Assembly: GCF_900103455.1 (NCBI RefSeq)
Contig: NZ_FNHI01000003.1
Span: 1,894 to 65,893 of the forward strand
DNA: 64,000 bases
Reading direction: 5' to 3'
From: Streptomyces wuyuanensis
GTDB lineage: Bacteria; Actinomycetota; Actinomycetes; Streptomycetales; Streptomycetaceae
Translations under genes and position numbers: made by a program
Shown: positions 55,350-64,000 of the stretch, piece after piece
Layout: each line of letters starts with the position of its first letter
How positions within the stretch are numbered: the first letter of the stretch is position 1
The notes under the pieces: generated by a model
Told to the model about the DNA's origin: nothing
What the model saw: only the letters and a program-made list of their open reading frames with translations
Database searches by the model: none

Positions 55350-56936
55350 ATGACCGACCCACGCGGCTTCCTCAGGATCCCCCGGCGGCCCGTCCCGCCA
55401 CGCCCCGTGGAGGAGCGCCTGGACGACTGGCGGGAGGTCTACGCGGGGCAGGCGCTGCTCCCGCTGGTGTCCGAGCAGGCGATGCGCTGCATGGACTGCG
55501 GCATCCCGTTCTGCCACAGCGGCTGCCCCCTGGGCAACCTCATCCCGGAGTGGAACGCGTACGCCGCGCACGGCGACTGGTCGGCCGCGGCGGAGCGGCT
55601 GCACGCGACCAACAACTTCCCCGAGTTCACCGGGAAGCTGTGCCCGGCGCCCTGCGAGGACGCCTGCGTCCTGGCGATCAACACGGACCCGGTGACGATC
55701 AAGAACGTCGAGGAGACCATCGCCGAGGAGGCGTGGAAGCGCGGGTACGCGCCGCCGCAGCCACCGCAGCGGCTGAGCGGCAAGACCGTCGCCGTCATCG
55801 GATCCGGCCCGGCGGGACTGGCCGCGGCGCAGCAACTGACGCGCACGGGCCACACCGTGGTCGTCTACGAGCGGGACGACCGGCTGGGCGGGCTGCTCCG
55901 CTACGGCATTCCCGAGTTCAAGCTGGAGAAGAGCCATCTCGACCGCCGTATCCAGCAGATGCGGGAGGAGGGGACCAAATTCCGCACCGGTGTGGACGTC
56001 GGTGGCGAGCTGGACGCCGCCGAGCTCCGACGGCGCCATGACGCGCTGATCGTCGCGGTGGGCGCGACCGAGCGGCGCGAGCTGCCCGTGCCGGGCCGCG
56101 AGCTGTACGGCATCCACCAGGCCATGGACTATCTGACGTACGCGAACCGCGTCCAGGAGGGCGACTACGCCGCTTCCCCGGTGAGCGCCGAGGGCAAGCA
56201 CGCCGTGATCGTCGGAGGCGGGGACACCGGCTCCGACTGTCTCGGCACCGTGCTGCGCCAGGGTGCGCTGTCCGCCGTGCAGTTGGACATCAACCCCGAG
56301 CCCGGAGAGGCCAGGCCGGAGGCCCAGCCGTGGCCCGTGACGCATCCGAAGGTGTACCGGATATCCCATGCCCATGCGGAGGCACGCGGCCGTGAGGGGA
56401 TCGATCCCAGGCTGTTCGCCTCGGCAACCCTTCACTTCGAAGGTGACGCGGAGGGGAATGTACGGGCGCTGTGTCTGACGGAGGTGGAGCCGACCGCGAG
56501 GAGTCCACTGCCGGGGACCGAGAGGGTGCTGCCGGCGGAGCTGGTGCTGATCGCCCTCGGCTTCTCCGGGCCGGAACAGGGCTCGGGCCTGATGGAGCAG
56601 CTGGGGCTGACCGTGGACGGCCGGGGGAACTTCGCCCGGGGCGGGGACTTCGCCGCACTTCGGGCACGGCCGGCCGGCCGGGGCGCCCCCGGCCGGCGGG
56701 ACTCCGCGGGCGGTGAGGACGCCTCGGCGGCACCTTCGGCGGCACGGGGCGCGGCCGCCGGGCGCGCACGGGCGGACGGGGTGTTCGTCGCCGGCGACGC
56801 CGGACGGGGACAGTCCCTGGTGGTGTGGGCCATCGCCGAGGGCCGGGCGGCCGCGGCTGCGGCGGACCGCTATCTCACCGGGTCGACCGTGCTGCCGTCG
56901 CCGATCGCCCCTTGGGACCGGCCGCTCGTCGCCTGA
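55350..56936 (+). CDS. gltD: Glutamate synthase small subunit (GltD)
   Basis: The 528-residue protein starts at ATG 55350 with GGAGG upstream. The N-terminal Fe-S region has CMDCGIPFCHSGCPLGN and CPAPCEDACVL. The FAD-binding motif is VAVIGSGPAGLAAAQQL and the NADPH-binding motif is AVIVGGGDTGSDCLGT, all typical of GltD, which feeds electrons from NADPH to the large subunit GltB. The usual length is about 480; the excess is a Gly/Ala/Arg-rich insertion near residues 430-475, just before the final DGVFVAGDAGRGQSL. No gltB adjoins it, so it may be a second copy or partner another oxidoreductase. Confidence 0.9.
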   Translation: MTDPRGFLRIPRRPVPPRPVEERLDDWREVYAGQALLPLVSEQAMRCMDCGIPFCHSGCPLGNLIPEWNAYAAHGDWSAAAERLHATNNFPEFTGKLCPAPCEDACVLAINTDPVTIKNVEETIAEEAWKRGYAPPQPPQRLSGKTVAVIGSGPAGLAAAQQLTRTGHTVVVYERDDRLGGLLRYGIPEFKLEKSHLDRRIQQMREEGTKFRTGVDVGGELDAAELRRRHDALIVAVGATERRELPVPGRELYGIHQAMDYLTYANRVQEGDYAASPVSAEGKHAVIVGGGDTGSDCLGTVLRQGALSAVQLDINPEPGEARPEAQPWPVTHPKVYRISHAHAEARGREGIDPRLFASATLHFEGDAEGNVRALCLTEVEPTARSPLPGTERVLPAELVLIALGFSGPEQGSGLMEQLGLTVDGRGNFARGGDFAALRARPAGRGAPGRRDSAGGEDASAAPSAARGAAAGRARADGVFVAGDAGRGQSLVVWAIAEGRAAAAAADRYLTGSTVLPSPIAPWDRPLVA

Positions 56937-57110
56937 GGGCCTCGACGCCGGCGCAGGCCCGCGGCTCATTGCCATCGCCCGGCCGGCCGGTCGGGCCGCG
57001 GCCGGTCGGGCCGCGGCCGGTCGGGCCGCGGCCGATCCCGTACGGCTGCGTCCGCTCGGGCGTCGGGACGCGGCGTCCGCTCGGGACGCGTCAGGTCGGG
57101 CGAGACCGGC

Positions 57111-58343
57111 TCAGGGGTCGATGTCCTTGCCGATGTACAGCTCGGCGAACGCGGCAGCGGCGGCGGGCGAGCCGAAGACGCGCCTGAGGCGGGCCGTCGC
57201 GACGCCCGCGCGGAACGGATCGCCCGACGAGGCACCGTGCATGACCTCCGAGAGCCACTGCGAGAACTCCTGGTACTGCCACACTCGCCGCAGCGACGCC
57301 GCCGAGTAGTCCCGCAGCCCGCCGCTGTCGCCCCGGGCGCAGTGGGCGACGAGCGCGTCGCCGAGCAGCAGGGCGTCGTGGAGGGCCAGGTTCATGCCCT
57401 TCGCGGCGATCGGCGCGGCGAGGTGGGCGGCGTCGCCGGCGAGGTGGAGCCGGCCGTACGACATGGGCTCCACCACGTAGTTGTGCATGTCGAGAACGCG
57501 TTTCTCGATGAGCCGGCCCTCGGTGAGCGGCATGGCGCCGTCGGCCGCCAGCCGGAGGCGCAGTTCGGACCACACCCGCTCGTGCGGCCAGTTCCCGGGG
57601 TCGTCGCCGGGTGGGCACTCGAGGTAGTAGCGGGTGACCTGGGGGCTGCGGGCCATGTGTGCGGCGAAGCCTCGGGGATGGGCGCCGAAGACGACGCAGT
57701 CGCTGGACGGCGGGGCCTCGGCCAGAAGGGCGAGCCAGCCGATGCCGTAGTCGTGCCGGGCGATCGTGGAGTGTCCCTGCGGCAGGCTCTCCCGGCACAC
57801 ACCGCGTGCGCCGTCGCAGCCGGCGACGGTGTCGCAGTCGATGCGCTCCCGCCGGCCCGTGTCCGGATCGGTGTACGACACCGAGGGCCGCTCCGTGTCG
57901 ATGCCGTGCAACTCCACGTCCCGGACGCCGAACCGGATGTCGCCGCCCGTGTCGTCCGCGTATCTGCGCACGAGGTCGGTCACCAACAGGGGCTGGGGGT
58001 ACACGAAGTGACGGCGACCCGCCAGTTCGCCGTACGGGAAGCGGTGGCGTTCGCCGGCGAACCGGAACTCGAACTCGTGGTGCACCTGGGCCCGTTCCAG
58101 CAGACCGTCGGCGAGTCCTCGCCGCTCCAGCGCGTGGACCGCCCACTCCTCGAGGAATCCGGCGCGCGGCCGCTGCTCGATGAAGGCGCGGCTCTCGGTC
58201 TCCAGCACGACGCAGTCGACGGAGGCGGCCCGGAGGATGTTGGCGACGGTCAGCCCGGCGGGTCCGGCTCCCACGACGACGACACGGGTGCGGTGCGTCG
58301 CGGGGGCGGCCGGCGACGGGGTGGGGGTGGCGTCGGAAGTCAC
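57111..58343 (-). CDS. pobA: 4-hydroxybenzoate 3-monooxygenase-like flavoprotein (PobA)
   Basis: The 410-residue protein is taken from GTG 58343 (no clear ribosome binding site). It is a group A FAD monooxygenase: GxGxxG in VVVVGAGPAGLTVANIL, the DG motif in AGCDGARGVCR, and the second FAD motif GRLHLAGDAAHLAAPIAAKGMN. The size and EQRPRAGFLEEWAVHALERRGL, resembling the PobA substrate region, favour p-hydroxybenzoate hydroxylase, which makes protocatechuate. No other protocatechuate-pathway gene is near. It is divergent from fprA, from which it could receive no direct electrons, since it uses NAD(P)H itself. Confidence 0.83.
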   Translation of the reverse strand: MTSDATPTPSPAAPATHRTRVVVVGAGPAGLTVANILRAASVDCVVLETESRAFIEQRPRAGFLEEWAVHALERRGLADGLLERAQVHHEFEFRFAGERHRFPYGELAGRRHFVYPQPLLVTDLVRRYADDTGGDIRFGVRDVELHGIDTERPSVSYTDPDTGRRERIDCDTVAGCDGARGVCRESLPQGHSTIARHDYGIGWLALLAEAPPSSDCVVFGAHPRGFAAHMARSPQVTRYYLECPPGDDPGNWPHERVWSELRLRLAADGAMPLTEGRLIEKRVLDMHNYVVEPMSYGRLHLAGDAAHLAAPIAAKGMNLALHDALLLGDALVAHCARGDSGGLRDYSAASLRRVWQYQEFSQWLSEVMHGASSGDPFRAGVATARLRRVFGSPAAAAAFAELYIGKDIDP

Positions 58344-58448
58344 GCGGTCATTATGACGGTGTGCAGTCAAGATCTCGGCCGGAGCAGGGCCGTGGTCACG
58401 ACACCCGGACCACGGAGACACCCGACCATCACCTTCGCCTTGGGAACC

Positions 58449-58465
58449 CATAAGCCAGACTTATG
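58449..58465. promoter_or_regulatory. Palindrome in the pobA/fprA divergent region
   Basis: cataag and cttatg arms around ccaga, in the AT-richer part between two divergent genes. It is a plausible operator for either; no regulator gene adjoins. Confidence 0.4.
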
Positions 58466-58557
58466 AGGTCATAAATTAGGGCCCCCTTACCTGAGCAGGT
58501 CATCCGGGTGAGAGAGTGATCGGTGAGATCGCCGTTGCCGTTCGAAGGGAAACTGTC

Positions 58558-59919
58558 ATGCCTCGCCCCCTGCGGGTAGCTGTCGTCGGAGCCGGACCCG
58601 CGGGGATCTACGCCGCCGACGCCCTGCTGAAGTCCGAGGCCGCCGCCGACCCCGGCGTGTCCATCGACCTGTTCGAGCGGCTGCCGGCTCCCTTCGGGCT
58701 GATCAGGTACGGCGTTGCTCCCGACCACCCGCGGATCAAGGGCATCATCACCGCACTCCACCAGGTGCTCGACAAGCCTCAGATCCGGGTGTTCGGCAAC
58801 GTCGACTACCCCGGCGACATCGGCATCGACGACCTGCGCGCCTTCTACGACGCGGTCGTCTTCTCCACGGGCGCCAACGCCGACCGGGCGCTCGACATAC
58901 CCGGCATCGGCCTCGACGGCTCGTACGGCGCGGCCGACTTCGTGTCCTGGTACGACGGCCACCCGGACGTGGCCCGCACCTGGCCGCTGGAGGCGGAGAA
59001 GGTGGCGGTGCTCGGCGTCGGCAACGTCGCGCTCGACGTGGCGCGCATCCTCGCCAAGACCGCCGACGAACTGCTGCCCACCGAGATCCCGCCGAACGTG
59101 TACGACGGGCTGGCCCTGAACAAGGCGCGCGAGGTGCACGTGTTCGGGCGCCGCGGCCCCGCGCAGGCGAAGTTCAGCCCCATGGAGCTGCGCGAGCTCG
59201 ACCACTCCCCCAGCATCGAGGTCATCGTCAACCCGGAGGACATCGACTACGACGAGGGCTCCATCGCCACGCGCCGCGCCAACAAGCAGGCGGACATGGT
59301 CGCGAAGACGCTGGAGAACTGGGCGATCCGGGACGTCGGCGACCGGCCGCACAAGCTGTTCCTCCACTTCTTCGAGTCCCCCGTCGAGGTCGTCGGCGAG
59401 GACGGCCGGGTGACGGGGCTGCGCACCGAGCGGACGGTCCTCGACGGGAGCGGGAACGTCACCGGCACCGGCGAGTTCCACGACTGGGACGTACAGGCGG
59501 TGTACCGCGCGGTCGGCTACCTCTCCGAGGAGGTCGCCAAGCTGCCTTTCGACCTCGACAGCGGCACCGTGCCGCACGAGGCGGGCCGTGTCATCGAGGC
59601 CGGGGCGCATCTGCAGTCGACCTACGTCACCGGCTGGATCAAGCGCGGTCCCGTCGGCCTCATCGGCCACACCAAGGGCGACGCCAACGAGACCGTCGCG
59701 AGCCTCCTCGACGACCACGCCAACGACCGGCTGCACACGCCGTCGGCACCGGACCCCGAGGCGGTCGTCGCCTTCCTCGGGGACCGGAACGTCCGCTACA
59801 CCACGTGGGACGGCTGGTACCGGCTGGACGAGGCCGAGCGCGCGCTGGGTGAGCCGGAGGGCCGCGAGCGGGTGAAGATCGTGGACCGCGAGGGGATGCT
59901 CCGCGCGAGCGGCGCCTGA
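58558..59919 (+). CDS. fprA: NADPH-ferredoxin/adrenodoxin-type reductase
   Basis: The 453-residue protein starts at ATG 58558 with GAAGGG 8 nt upstream. LRVAVVGAGPAGIYAADALLKSE is the FAD motif, APFGLIRYGVAPDHPRIK is the hallmark of FprA/adrenodoxin reductases, and VAVLGVGNVALDVARIL is the NADPH motif; TGWIKRGPVGLIGHTKGDANETV is the C-terminal FAD signature. It passes electrons from NADPH to ferredoxins serving P450s and other redox enzymes. It is monocistronic and followed by a strong hairpin. Confidence 0.94.
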   Translation: MPRPLRVAVVGAGPAGIYAADALLKSEAAADPGVSIDLFERLPAPFGLIRYGVAPDHPRIKGIITALHQVLDKPQIRVFGNVDYPGDIGIDDLRAFYDAVVFSTGANADRALDIPGIGLDGSYGAADFVSWYDGHPDVARTWPLEAEKVAVLGVGNVALDVARILAKTADELLPTEIPPNVYDGLALNKAREVHVFGRRGPAQAKFSPMELRELDHSPSIEVIVNPEDIDYDEGSIATRRANKQADMVAKTLENWAIRDVGDRPHKLFLHFFESPVEVVGEDGRVTGLRTERTVLDGSGNVTGTGEFHDWDVQAVYRAVGYLSEEVAKLPFDLDSGTVPHEAGRVIEAGAHLQSTYVTGWIKRGPVGLIGHTKGDANETVASLLDDHANDRLHTPSAPDPEAVVAFLGDRNVRYTTWDGWYRLDEAERALGEPEGRERVKIVDREGMLRASGA

Positions 59920-59932
59920 CGGACGACCCCGG

Positions 59933-59981
59933 CGTGCGGCGCCTCGCGGTCTCCGGCCGGAAGCCGACGAGGCGCCGCACG
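59933..59981 (+). terminator. Terminator after fprA
   Basis: cgtgcggcgcctcg (59933-59946) pairs perfectly with cgaggcgccgcacg (59968-59981). The remaining stretch to 60241 holds no recognisable gene. Confidence 0.8.
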
Positions 59982-60241
59982 TCCGCGCACCCGTCGCCCT
60001 GGGCCCCAAGGCCGCACGGCTCCGCCCATCGCTGCCGTACGCCAGAGCCGCGCCGCCTCGGCCATCGCCGCCCTCAGCCCAGGGCCGCCCTGCTCGGCCA
60101 TCGCCGCCGGGGGTGCAGGCGTACAGGTGTACGGCCGACACCGGCTCGCCCCGGAGGCCGCCCCGTACCGACCGCGGCCGGCCGGCCGCACGGCCGGCGC
60201 GGCGTACCGGCCTCGCCGCCCGTCTGCGGACCGGACGGCTC

Positions 60242-60818
60242 TCAGCCGGACCGGCGCGCCGTGTCGAAGTGCATGTACGGACACCGGCCGGGCGGGCAGG
60301 CCGTCGCGTGGGGACCGTGGGCGCGGTCCGCGGAGCGGAAGGCCGCGCGCACCTCCTTGCCGCGGCTCGGCATACGGCGGATCCGCAGGGCGCCGCCCGC
60401 CTCGCGGGTGAGGCAGTCGACGATCATCAGGCCACGGCCTCCGTCCTGTTCGAGGTCGGCGGTGATCCGGGGCTCCGGGAGTGCCGGGTGCTCGTCACGG
60501 ACGGCGAGGGTCAGCGTCGCGCCGGTACGGGTGAGCTTCACCGTGGCCCTGCCGGCGTTACGGGACGGCGTGCCGGGCGGCGTTGCCGACGAGTTCGGAG
60601 ATCACGAGCGAGGCGGTGTGCAGACCGTCCTCGCACAGCCCCCAGTCCCGCAGCACGCGTGCCGCCCTCCGGCGCGCCCCGGGCACGGCCGCGGGTACCG
60701 CGGGCAGACCGAAGGCATGGACGAACACCGCTCTGCCCGGCGGCCGGCACGAGGCCGGGTCGCCGGGCACGGCGGCGCCGTGGCACGTCGTGAACGGGCT
60801 GGTGGACATGGTTCCCAT
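60242..60818 (-). pseudogene. Frameshifted anti-sigma-type ATP-binding protein gene
   Basis: Two frames together make one HATPase_c_2 protein of the RsbW/regulatory-kinase type. The first (60818 to 60558) ends with LVISELVGNAARHAVP then a stop; SELVGNAARHA is the ATPase N-box. The second (from about 60552) continues NAGRATVKLTRTGATLTLAV and contains the G-box DGGRGLMIVDCLT. Joining them needs a one-base shift near 60553-60560. Either the gene is inactive, or there is a sequencing error or programmed shift. Intact members bind anti-anti-sigma factors or sigma factors. No cognate sigma gene is adjacent. Confidence 0.75.
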
Positions 60819-61269
60819 GGCGGTTCCCGGTTGTCAGCTCGATGGCCGCCCGGCGGTTGCCCGGCGCGGCCCTGACGGCTCGCTCTGCTACGGCCGGCGG
60901 GGCGCCACGCTGCGTCGGCCGCTGCACGTATTCGGTTCTGCCCGACCCGAACCCGACCGATGGGCCACTTCATCCGACCGTTGTTCGGCATTACCGAACC
61001 CTAAGTGCGGTTCCACTCGTGTGACAAGCGCCATACCCCTGTGGTGGGCCGGCCGGGACGAGCCCAGGCCCTCCGCCGCACCGGGACCGGAAGCCGGTCA
61101 CGGTTGCGGAACGCCCGTCGTCGACGTCGCGAGCGACTCGTGGAGGGTGAGGCGGCCCGGCGCAGCTCCGCCGCGCCCGACGGCACCGGCGATCTGCCCG
61201 GGCTCCGCCCCGCACCGGCCGCTCCAATGGCGGAGCCTCGCGGCCCACCGCGCCAGGAAGAGATCCGGG
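60819..61269. other. Divergent intergenic region
   Basis: About 450 nt upstream of the TRIC-channel gene (plus) and the broken anti-sigma gene (minus). The open plus frame here is Arg/Pro-rich and not a protein. No RNA or repeat is recognised. Confidence 0.45.
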
Positions 61270-61968
61270 GTGGCGCAGACCTACGAGATCCTCGATCACT
61301 CGGTGCACCTCGTGGCGGACCTCTCGGGCATCTTCATCTTCGCGGTCACCGGTGCGCTGGTGGCCGTGCGCATGCGGTTCGACATCTTCGGCATCATGGC
61401 GCTCGCCGAGATCACGGCGCTGGGCGGCGGGATCTTCCGGGATCTCGTGATCGGTGACGTCCCGCCCGCGGCCTTCCGGGACATGGGCTACTTCGTCACC
61501 CCGATCATCGCGGGGACGCTGGTGTTCTTCCTGCATCCCGCGATCAACCGGATCGGCGGAGCGGTCCAGGTCGTCGACGCCGCCGGGCTCGCGCTGTTCA
61601 GCGTCTCGGGCACGGTGAAGGCCGCGGTGTGGGGCATCGAGCCGTTCCACGCCGCCGCCATCGGCGTCGCGACGGCCGTGGGTGGCGGGGTGCTGAGGGA
61701 CCTGCTCGCCATGGAGATCCCCTCGCTGCTGCGACGCGACCGCGAGATGTACGCGCTCCCCTCCGTACTCGGGGCGGGCACGGTGGCAGTCCTGCTGCAG
61801 TTCGGCCTGCTCGGACCGATCAGCAGCGCCGCCGCCATGCTGGCCACCTTCGTTCTCCGGCTGCTGGCCCTGCGCTACGGCTGGCGGGGCCCGCTCGCCT
61901 GGAAGAGCGAGCAGCCCGCGCCCGCCCGGCCGGAGGCGCGGCGCCTCGGCCGAGGCCGCCCACCATGA
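61270..61968 (+). CDS. TRIC/UPF0126-family cation channel protein
   Basis: The protein is 232 residues from GTG 61270 with AGGAAGAG 6-7 nt upstream; the longer open frame upstream is discarded. Two repeats of three membrane helices are visible: LVADLSGIFIFAVTGALVAVR and EITALGGGIFRDLVIGDVPP, then VVDAAGLALFSVSGTVKAAV and ATAVGGGVLRDLLAMEIP. The paired GGG-(I/V)-x-RD motifs are the TRIC channel signature. It probably conducts monovalent cations. Its last ~50 codons overlap the end of the convergent exporter gene. Confidence 0.9.
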   Translation: MAQTYEILDHSVHLVADLSGIFIFAVTGALVAVRMRFDIFGIMALAEITALGGGIFRDLVIGDVPPAAFRDMGYFVTPIIAGTLVFFLHPAINRIGGAVQVVDAAGLALFSVSGTVKAAVWGIEPFHAAAIGVATAVGGGVLRDLLAMEIPSLLRRDREMYALPSVLGAGTVAVLLQFGLLGPISSAAAMLATFVLRLLALRYGWRGPLAWKSEQPAPARPEARRLGRGRPP

Positions 61969-63475
61969 CGAGCAGGACCGCACTGACCAGCATCAGACCG
62001 GCCAGGGTCAGCAGGCTGGCCTCGAGCGCGGTCACGAACGCGCTGTCGGCGGCCGCCCCGACCCGCTCGTGCGCGGCACCTGGAAGCCTGGCGAGCAGCT
62101 CCTCCCGCTCCTCCTCGCGCGAGAGGACGGTGTCGAGAGCGCGCTGCTCCCGCGGGGTGAATTCGTCGCCTTCCCCGGCGGCCGAGGCCAGCAGGTCGTT
62201 GCGCTCGTCCCACTCGGCCGTGGTGAACAGCGCGTTCAGCAAGGCCAGTCCGAGGGTCGCGCCGATCTGCCGGCTCTGGACGGACAGGCTCGCTGCGACG
62301 CCCCGCGCGGAGCCGGGCGCGGAATCCATGATCATTGCAGTCGCCGCGGGATACACCAGGGGCGGTGCGAGCCCGAACACCAGCAGGGCCGGGACGAGCA
62401 GGGTGCCGTGGCGGCTCGTCACCCCGTAGGTCAGCCACAGCAGGCAGCAGCCCAGCACCGCCAGTCCCGCGAGGATGAGCCGCGGGCCGTACCCCTGATC
62501 GGTGAGCCGCCCGACGAACGGCGACAGCACCACCGTGCCCACGCTGGACGCCGCGAGCAGCAGACCCGTGCGCAGTGCCCCGAGGTCCAGTACGTGCTGC
62601 AGATAGAGGGTCACATAGACGGCGACGGCGAGTGAGGTGCACTGGACGAGCGCCAGCGCGACCATCGGCACGGACACCGCCGAGGACCGCAGCGGACGCA
62701 GGTCCAGCAGGGGTTCGGCCGTCCGCAGTTCCACGGCGGCGAAAAGGGCGAGCAGCGCCGCGCCCGCGACGAGCGGCAGCAGGGTGCCGGGATCCGCGAA
62801 GCCCAGGTCGGAGGAGCGCTCGCAGGCGAGGACGACGAGGGTGAGGCCGGCGGCGATCAGCACCGCGCCCGGGACGTCCATGGACGTCCCGGTGGGCGCC
62901 CGGCTCTCCACGAGGTGTCTGCGGGCCATGAGCACGACCAGCGCGCTGAGGGGGACGCAGGCGGCGAACGCCCAGCGCCAGCTGCCGAACTCCACCAGCA
63001 GCGCGATACCCAGAGGGACGGCCACGCCGAAGAAGCTGGTGAAGGCCGTCTGCACCCCGATGGCCCAGCCGTGGCGCCGCTCGGGCAGCGCGGCGGTCAG
63101 GTTGGCGAGAGCGAGCGGTACGGCCAGGGCGATGCCGAGCCCCTGCACACCGCGGGCCACCACCAGGACGAGCCCGTCGGGCGCGGCCGCGCAGAGGGCC
63201 GAGCCGATCCCGAAGCAGACCATGCCCAGCAGGAACACCCGGCGCCGCCCCAGCACATCACCGAGCCGGCCGCTGACCACGGCGACGGCGCACAGCGGCA
63301 GCAGGGCGGCGACGACCACCCAGTGGAGGGCGGAACTGTCCAGTCCGAAGTCCCGCTGGATCCGGGGCAGAGCGACGATGACGCTCGTCAGGCTGGAGAA
63401 CAGCAGCACGCTCGCGGTGACGGTGGCGATCATGGCGGAGCGCTGCTGCGGCGTCAGTTCCCTGAGGGTGCCCAC
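61820..63475 (-). CDS. DHA2-type MFS exporter (14 spans)
   Basis: The protein is 551 residues from GTG 63475, without a clear ribosome binding site. About 14 hydrophobic spans are present. LHWVVVAALLPLCAVAVVSGRLGDVLGRRRVFLLG holds the MFS loop signature (GRLGDVLGRRR) and GVQGLGIALAVPLA is motif C-like, typical of DHA2 drug exporters. The final ~45 residues are an Arg/Ala/Gly/Pro-rich tail encoded antisense to the 3' end of the TRIC gene, which suggests an original nearer stop was lost. The substrate is unknown. Confidence 0.87.
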   Translation of the reverse strand: MGTLRELTPQQRSAMIATVTASVLLFSSLTSVIVALPRIQRDFGLDSSALHWVVVAALLPLCAVAVVSGRLGDVLGRRRVFLLGMVCFGIGSALCAAAPDGLVLVVARGVQGLGIALAVPLALANLTAALPERRHGWAIGVQTAFTSFFGVAVPLGIALLVEFGSWRWAFAACVPLSALVVLMARRHLVESRAPTGTSMDVPGAVLIAAGLTLVVLACERSSDLGFADPGTLLPLVAGAALLALFAAVELRTAEPLLDLRPLRSSAVSVPMVALALVQCTSLAVAVYVTLYLQHVLDLGALRTGLLLAASSVGTVVLSPFVGRLTDQGYGPRLILAGLAVLGCCLLWLTYGVTSRHGTLLVPALLVFGLAPPLVYPAATAMIMDSAPGSARGVAASLSVQSRQIGATLGLALLNALFTTAEWDERNDLLASAAGEGDEFTPREQRALDTVLSREEEREELLARLPGAAHERVGAAADSAFVTALEASLLTLAGLMLVSAVLLVMVGGLGRGAAPPAGRARAARSSRRAGPASRSAGPAAGERRWPAWRRRC

Positions 63476-63584
63476 CCGGACCACTGTCCCGCGCCGGAAC
63501 GGGGACGGCACCCGGCAGCGGGCCGCCGGAGTGGCGCGGACGTGGCCCTCCCGAACCCCGGCGAGTTGCGGAGCGCCCTCGGAC

Positions 63585-64000
63585 CTATGCGGGCTCGGCC
63601 CCTCCGGTGTGGCGCAGCCAGACGTAGTCGACCGGCTGGGCGGCGTTCCAGGCGGCGGCCAGATGCGGGTCGACGGGCAGGAAGGACGCGTGCCGGTAGC
63701 ACCGCAGCGCGGGCTCGTTGTGGGGGTGGACCCGCATGAAGACGTCCTCGTAACCTGCCTCGCCCGCCGCTGCGGTGAGCCGGGCCACGAGTTCCCGGCC
63801 GATGCCGCGGGCACGGACGGCGGGCGACACGATGAGCCGGGCGAGTTCGACCTCGTCCTCCTCGGCGTCGAACCACAGTTCCCCGTAGGCGACGAGTTCC
63901 CCGTCCCGCAGGAGCGCATGGGCGCGCACGTCGTCCGCGTCCTGCCATTGGGCGACCACCTGCGCCGCGAGAGGGAAGTCGTGCCGTCCGCACCACATCG
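63585..64000 (-). CDS. GNAT-family N-acetyltransferase (N-terminus beyond window)
   Basis: At least 137 residues are visible. VELARLIVSPAVRARGIGRELVARL is the acetyl-CoA-binding element (R-x-x-G-x-G in RARGIGR), and MRVHPHNEPALRCYRHASF is the C-terminal GNAT motif with N-x-x-A-x-x-x-Y. ATG 63998 could start it, but typical relatives have about 15-20 more N-terminal residues, so the start probably lies past the window edge. The acceptor substrate is unknown. Confidence 0.82.
   Translation of the reverse strand, partial: MWCGRHDFPLAAQVVAQWQDADDVRAHALLRDGELVAYGELWFDAEEDEVELARLIVSPAVRARGIGRELVARLTAAAGEAGYEDVFMRVHPHNEPALRCYRHASFLPVDPHLAAAWNAAQPVDYVWLRHTGGAEPA

Noticed and set aside
60583..61269. 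N-terminal extension of the TRIC channel protein
   Set aside because: The added sequence is Arg/Pro/Gly-rich and a good ribosome binding site precedes GTG 61270, giving the usual family length.

Overview
This is a high-GC actinobacterial chromosome window, almost certainly Streptomyces. The codon third positions are strongly G/C, GTG/TTG starts with AGGAGG-like sites are common, and the gene content is typical: SpoIIE-type phosphatase, F420-linked oxidoreductases, several NRPS genes, PadR/TetR regulators, many MFS exporters.

Left part (1-7.8 kb). A minus-strand NRPS gene (half-condensation domain, adenylation, carrier) runs off the left edge. Just upstream is a membrane protein with an N-terminal carrier domain, many membrane spans and three tandem left-handed beta-helix domains, the C-terminal architecture of poly-epsilon-lysine and poly-diaminopropionate synthetases. 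With the SbnA-type 2,3-diaminopropionate enzyme at 14.9 kb this suggests a split homopoly(amino acid) synthetase locus, possibly for poly(diaminopropionic acid). No sbnB is visible. A repeat-rich non-coding stretch, a secreted protein and a small unknown gene follow.

Island (7.9-13.5 kb). A 44-nt 3' fragment of tRNA-Arg(CCG) marks an integration scar. To its right lie four genes of visibly lower GC: a PD-(D/E)xK nuclease-like protein and a Zn-ribbon DNA methyltransferase (plus strand), converging on a HEPN RNase-like protein and a DUF262 protein (minus strand). This is a candidate anti-phage island and the strongest lead in the window. It ends at a large nested hairpin abutting a truncated paralogue of the first NRPS gene. 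A 100-bp direct repeat with one mismatch links the truncated copy and the intact copy 11.6 kb apart.

Middle (14.9-34.2 kb). sbnA, DUF4180, an F420-type oxidoreductase pair and a GAF-PAS-GAF-PP2C phosphatase precede a second NRPS operon on the minus strand: MFS exporter, stand-alone C protein, C-A-T, A-T, A-T, and a final C-(A remnant)-T-SDR protein. The gene borders in this operon overlap or nearly touch. The domain order is not collinear, and the last module has lost its adenylation core and gained a short-chain dehydrogenase-like domain. No thioesterase, MbtH or pathway regulator is visible.

Right part (34.5-64 kb). Mostly ordinary chromosomal genes: an AAA ATPase, acyl-CoA dehydrogenase with a PadR repressor and a perfect operator, POT transporter, subtilase, further MFS exporters, oxidoreductases, two TetR regulators with palindromic sites, a class A PBP whose transpeptidase motifs are degenerate, a GltD without GltB, a 4-hydroxybenzoate hydroxylase-like flavoprotein divergent from FprA, a frameshifted anti-sigma-type ATPase gene, and a TRIC channel gene that overlaps a DHA2-type exporter tail to tail.

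All calls come from reading the sequence by eye. No database search was run, and family names rest on motifs and remembered family features.
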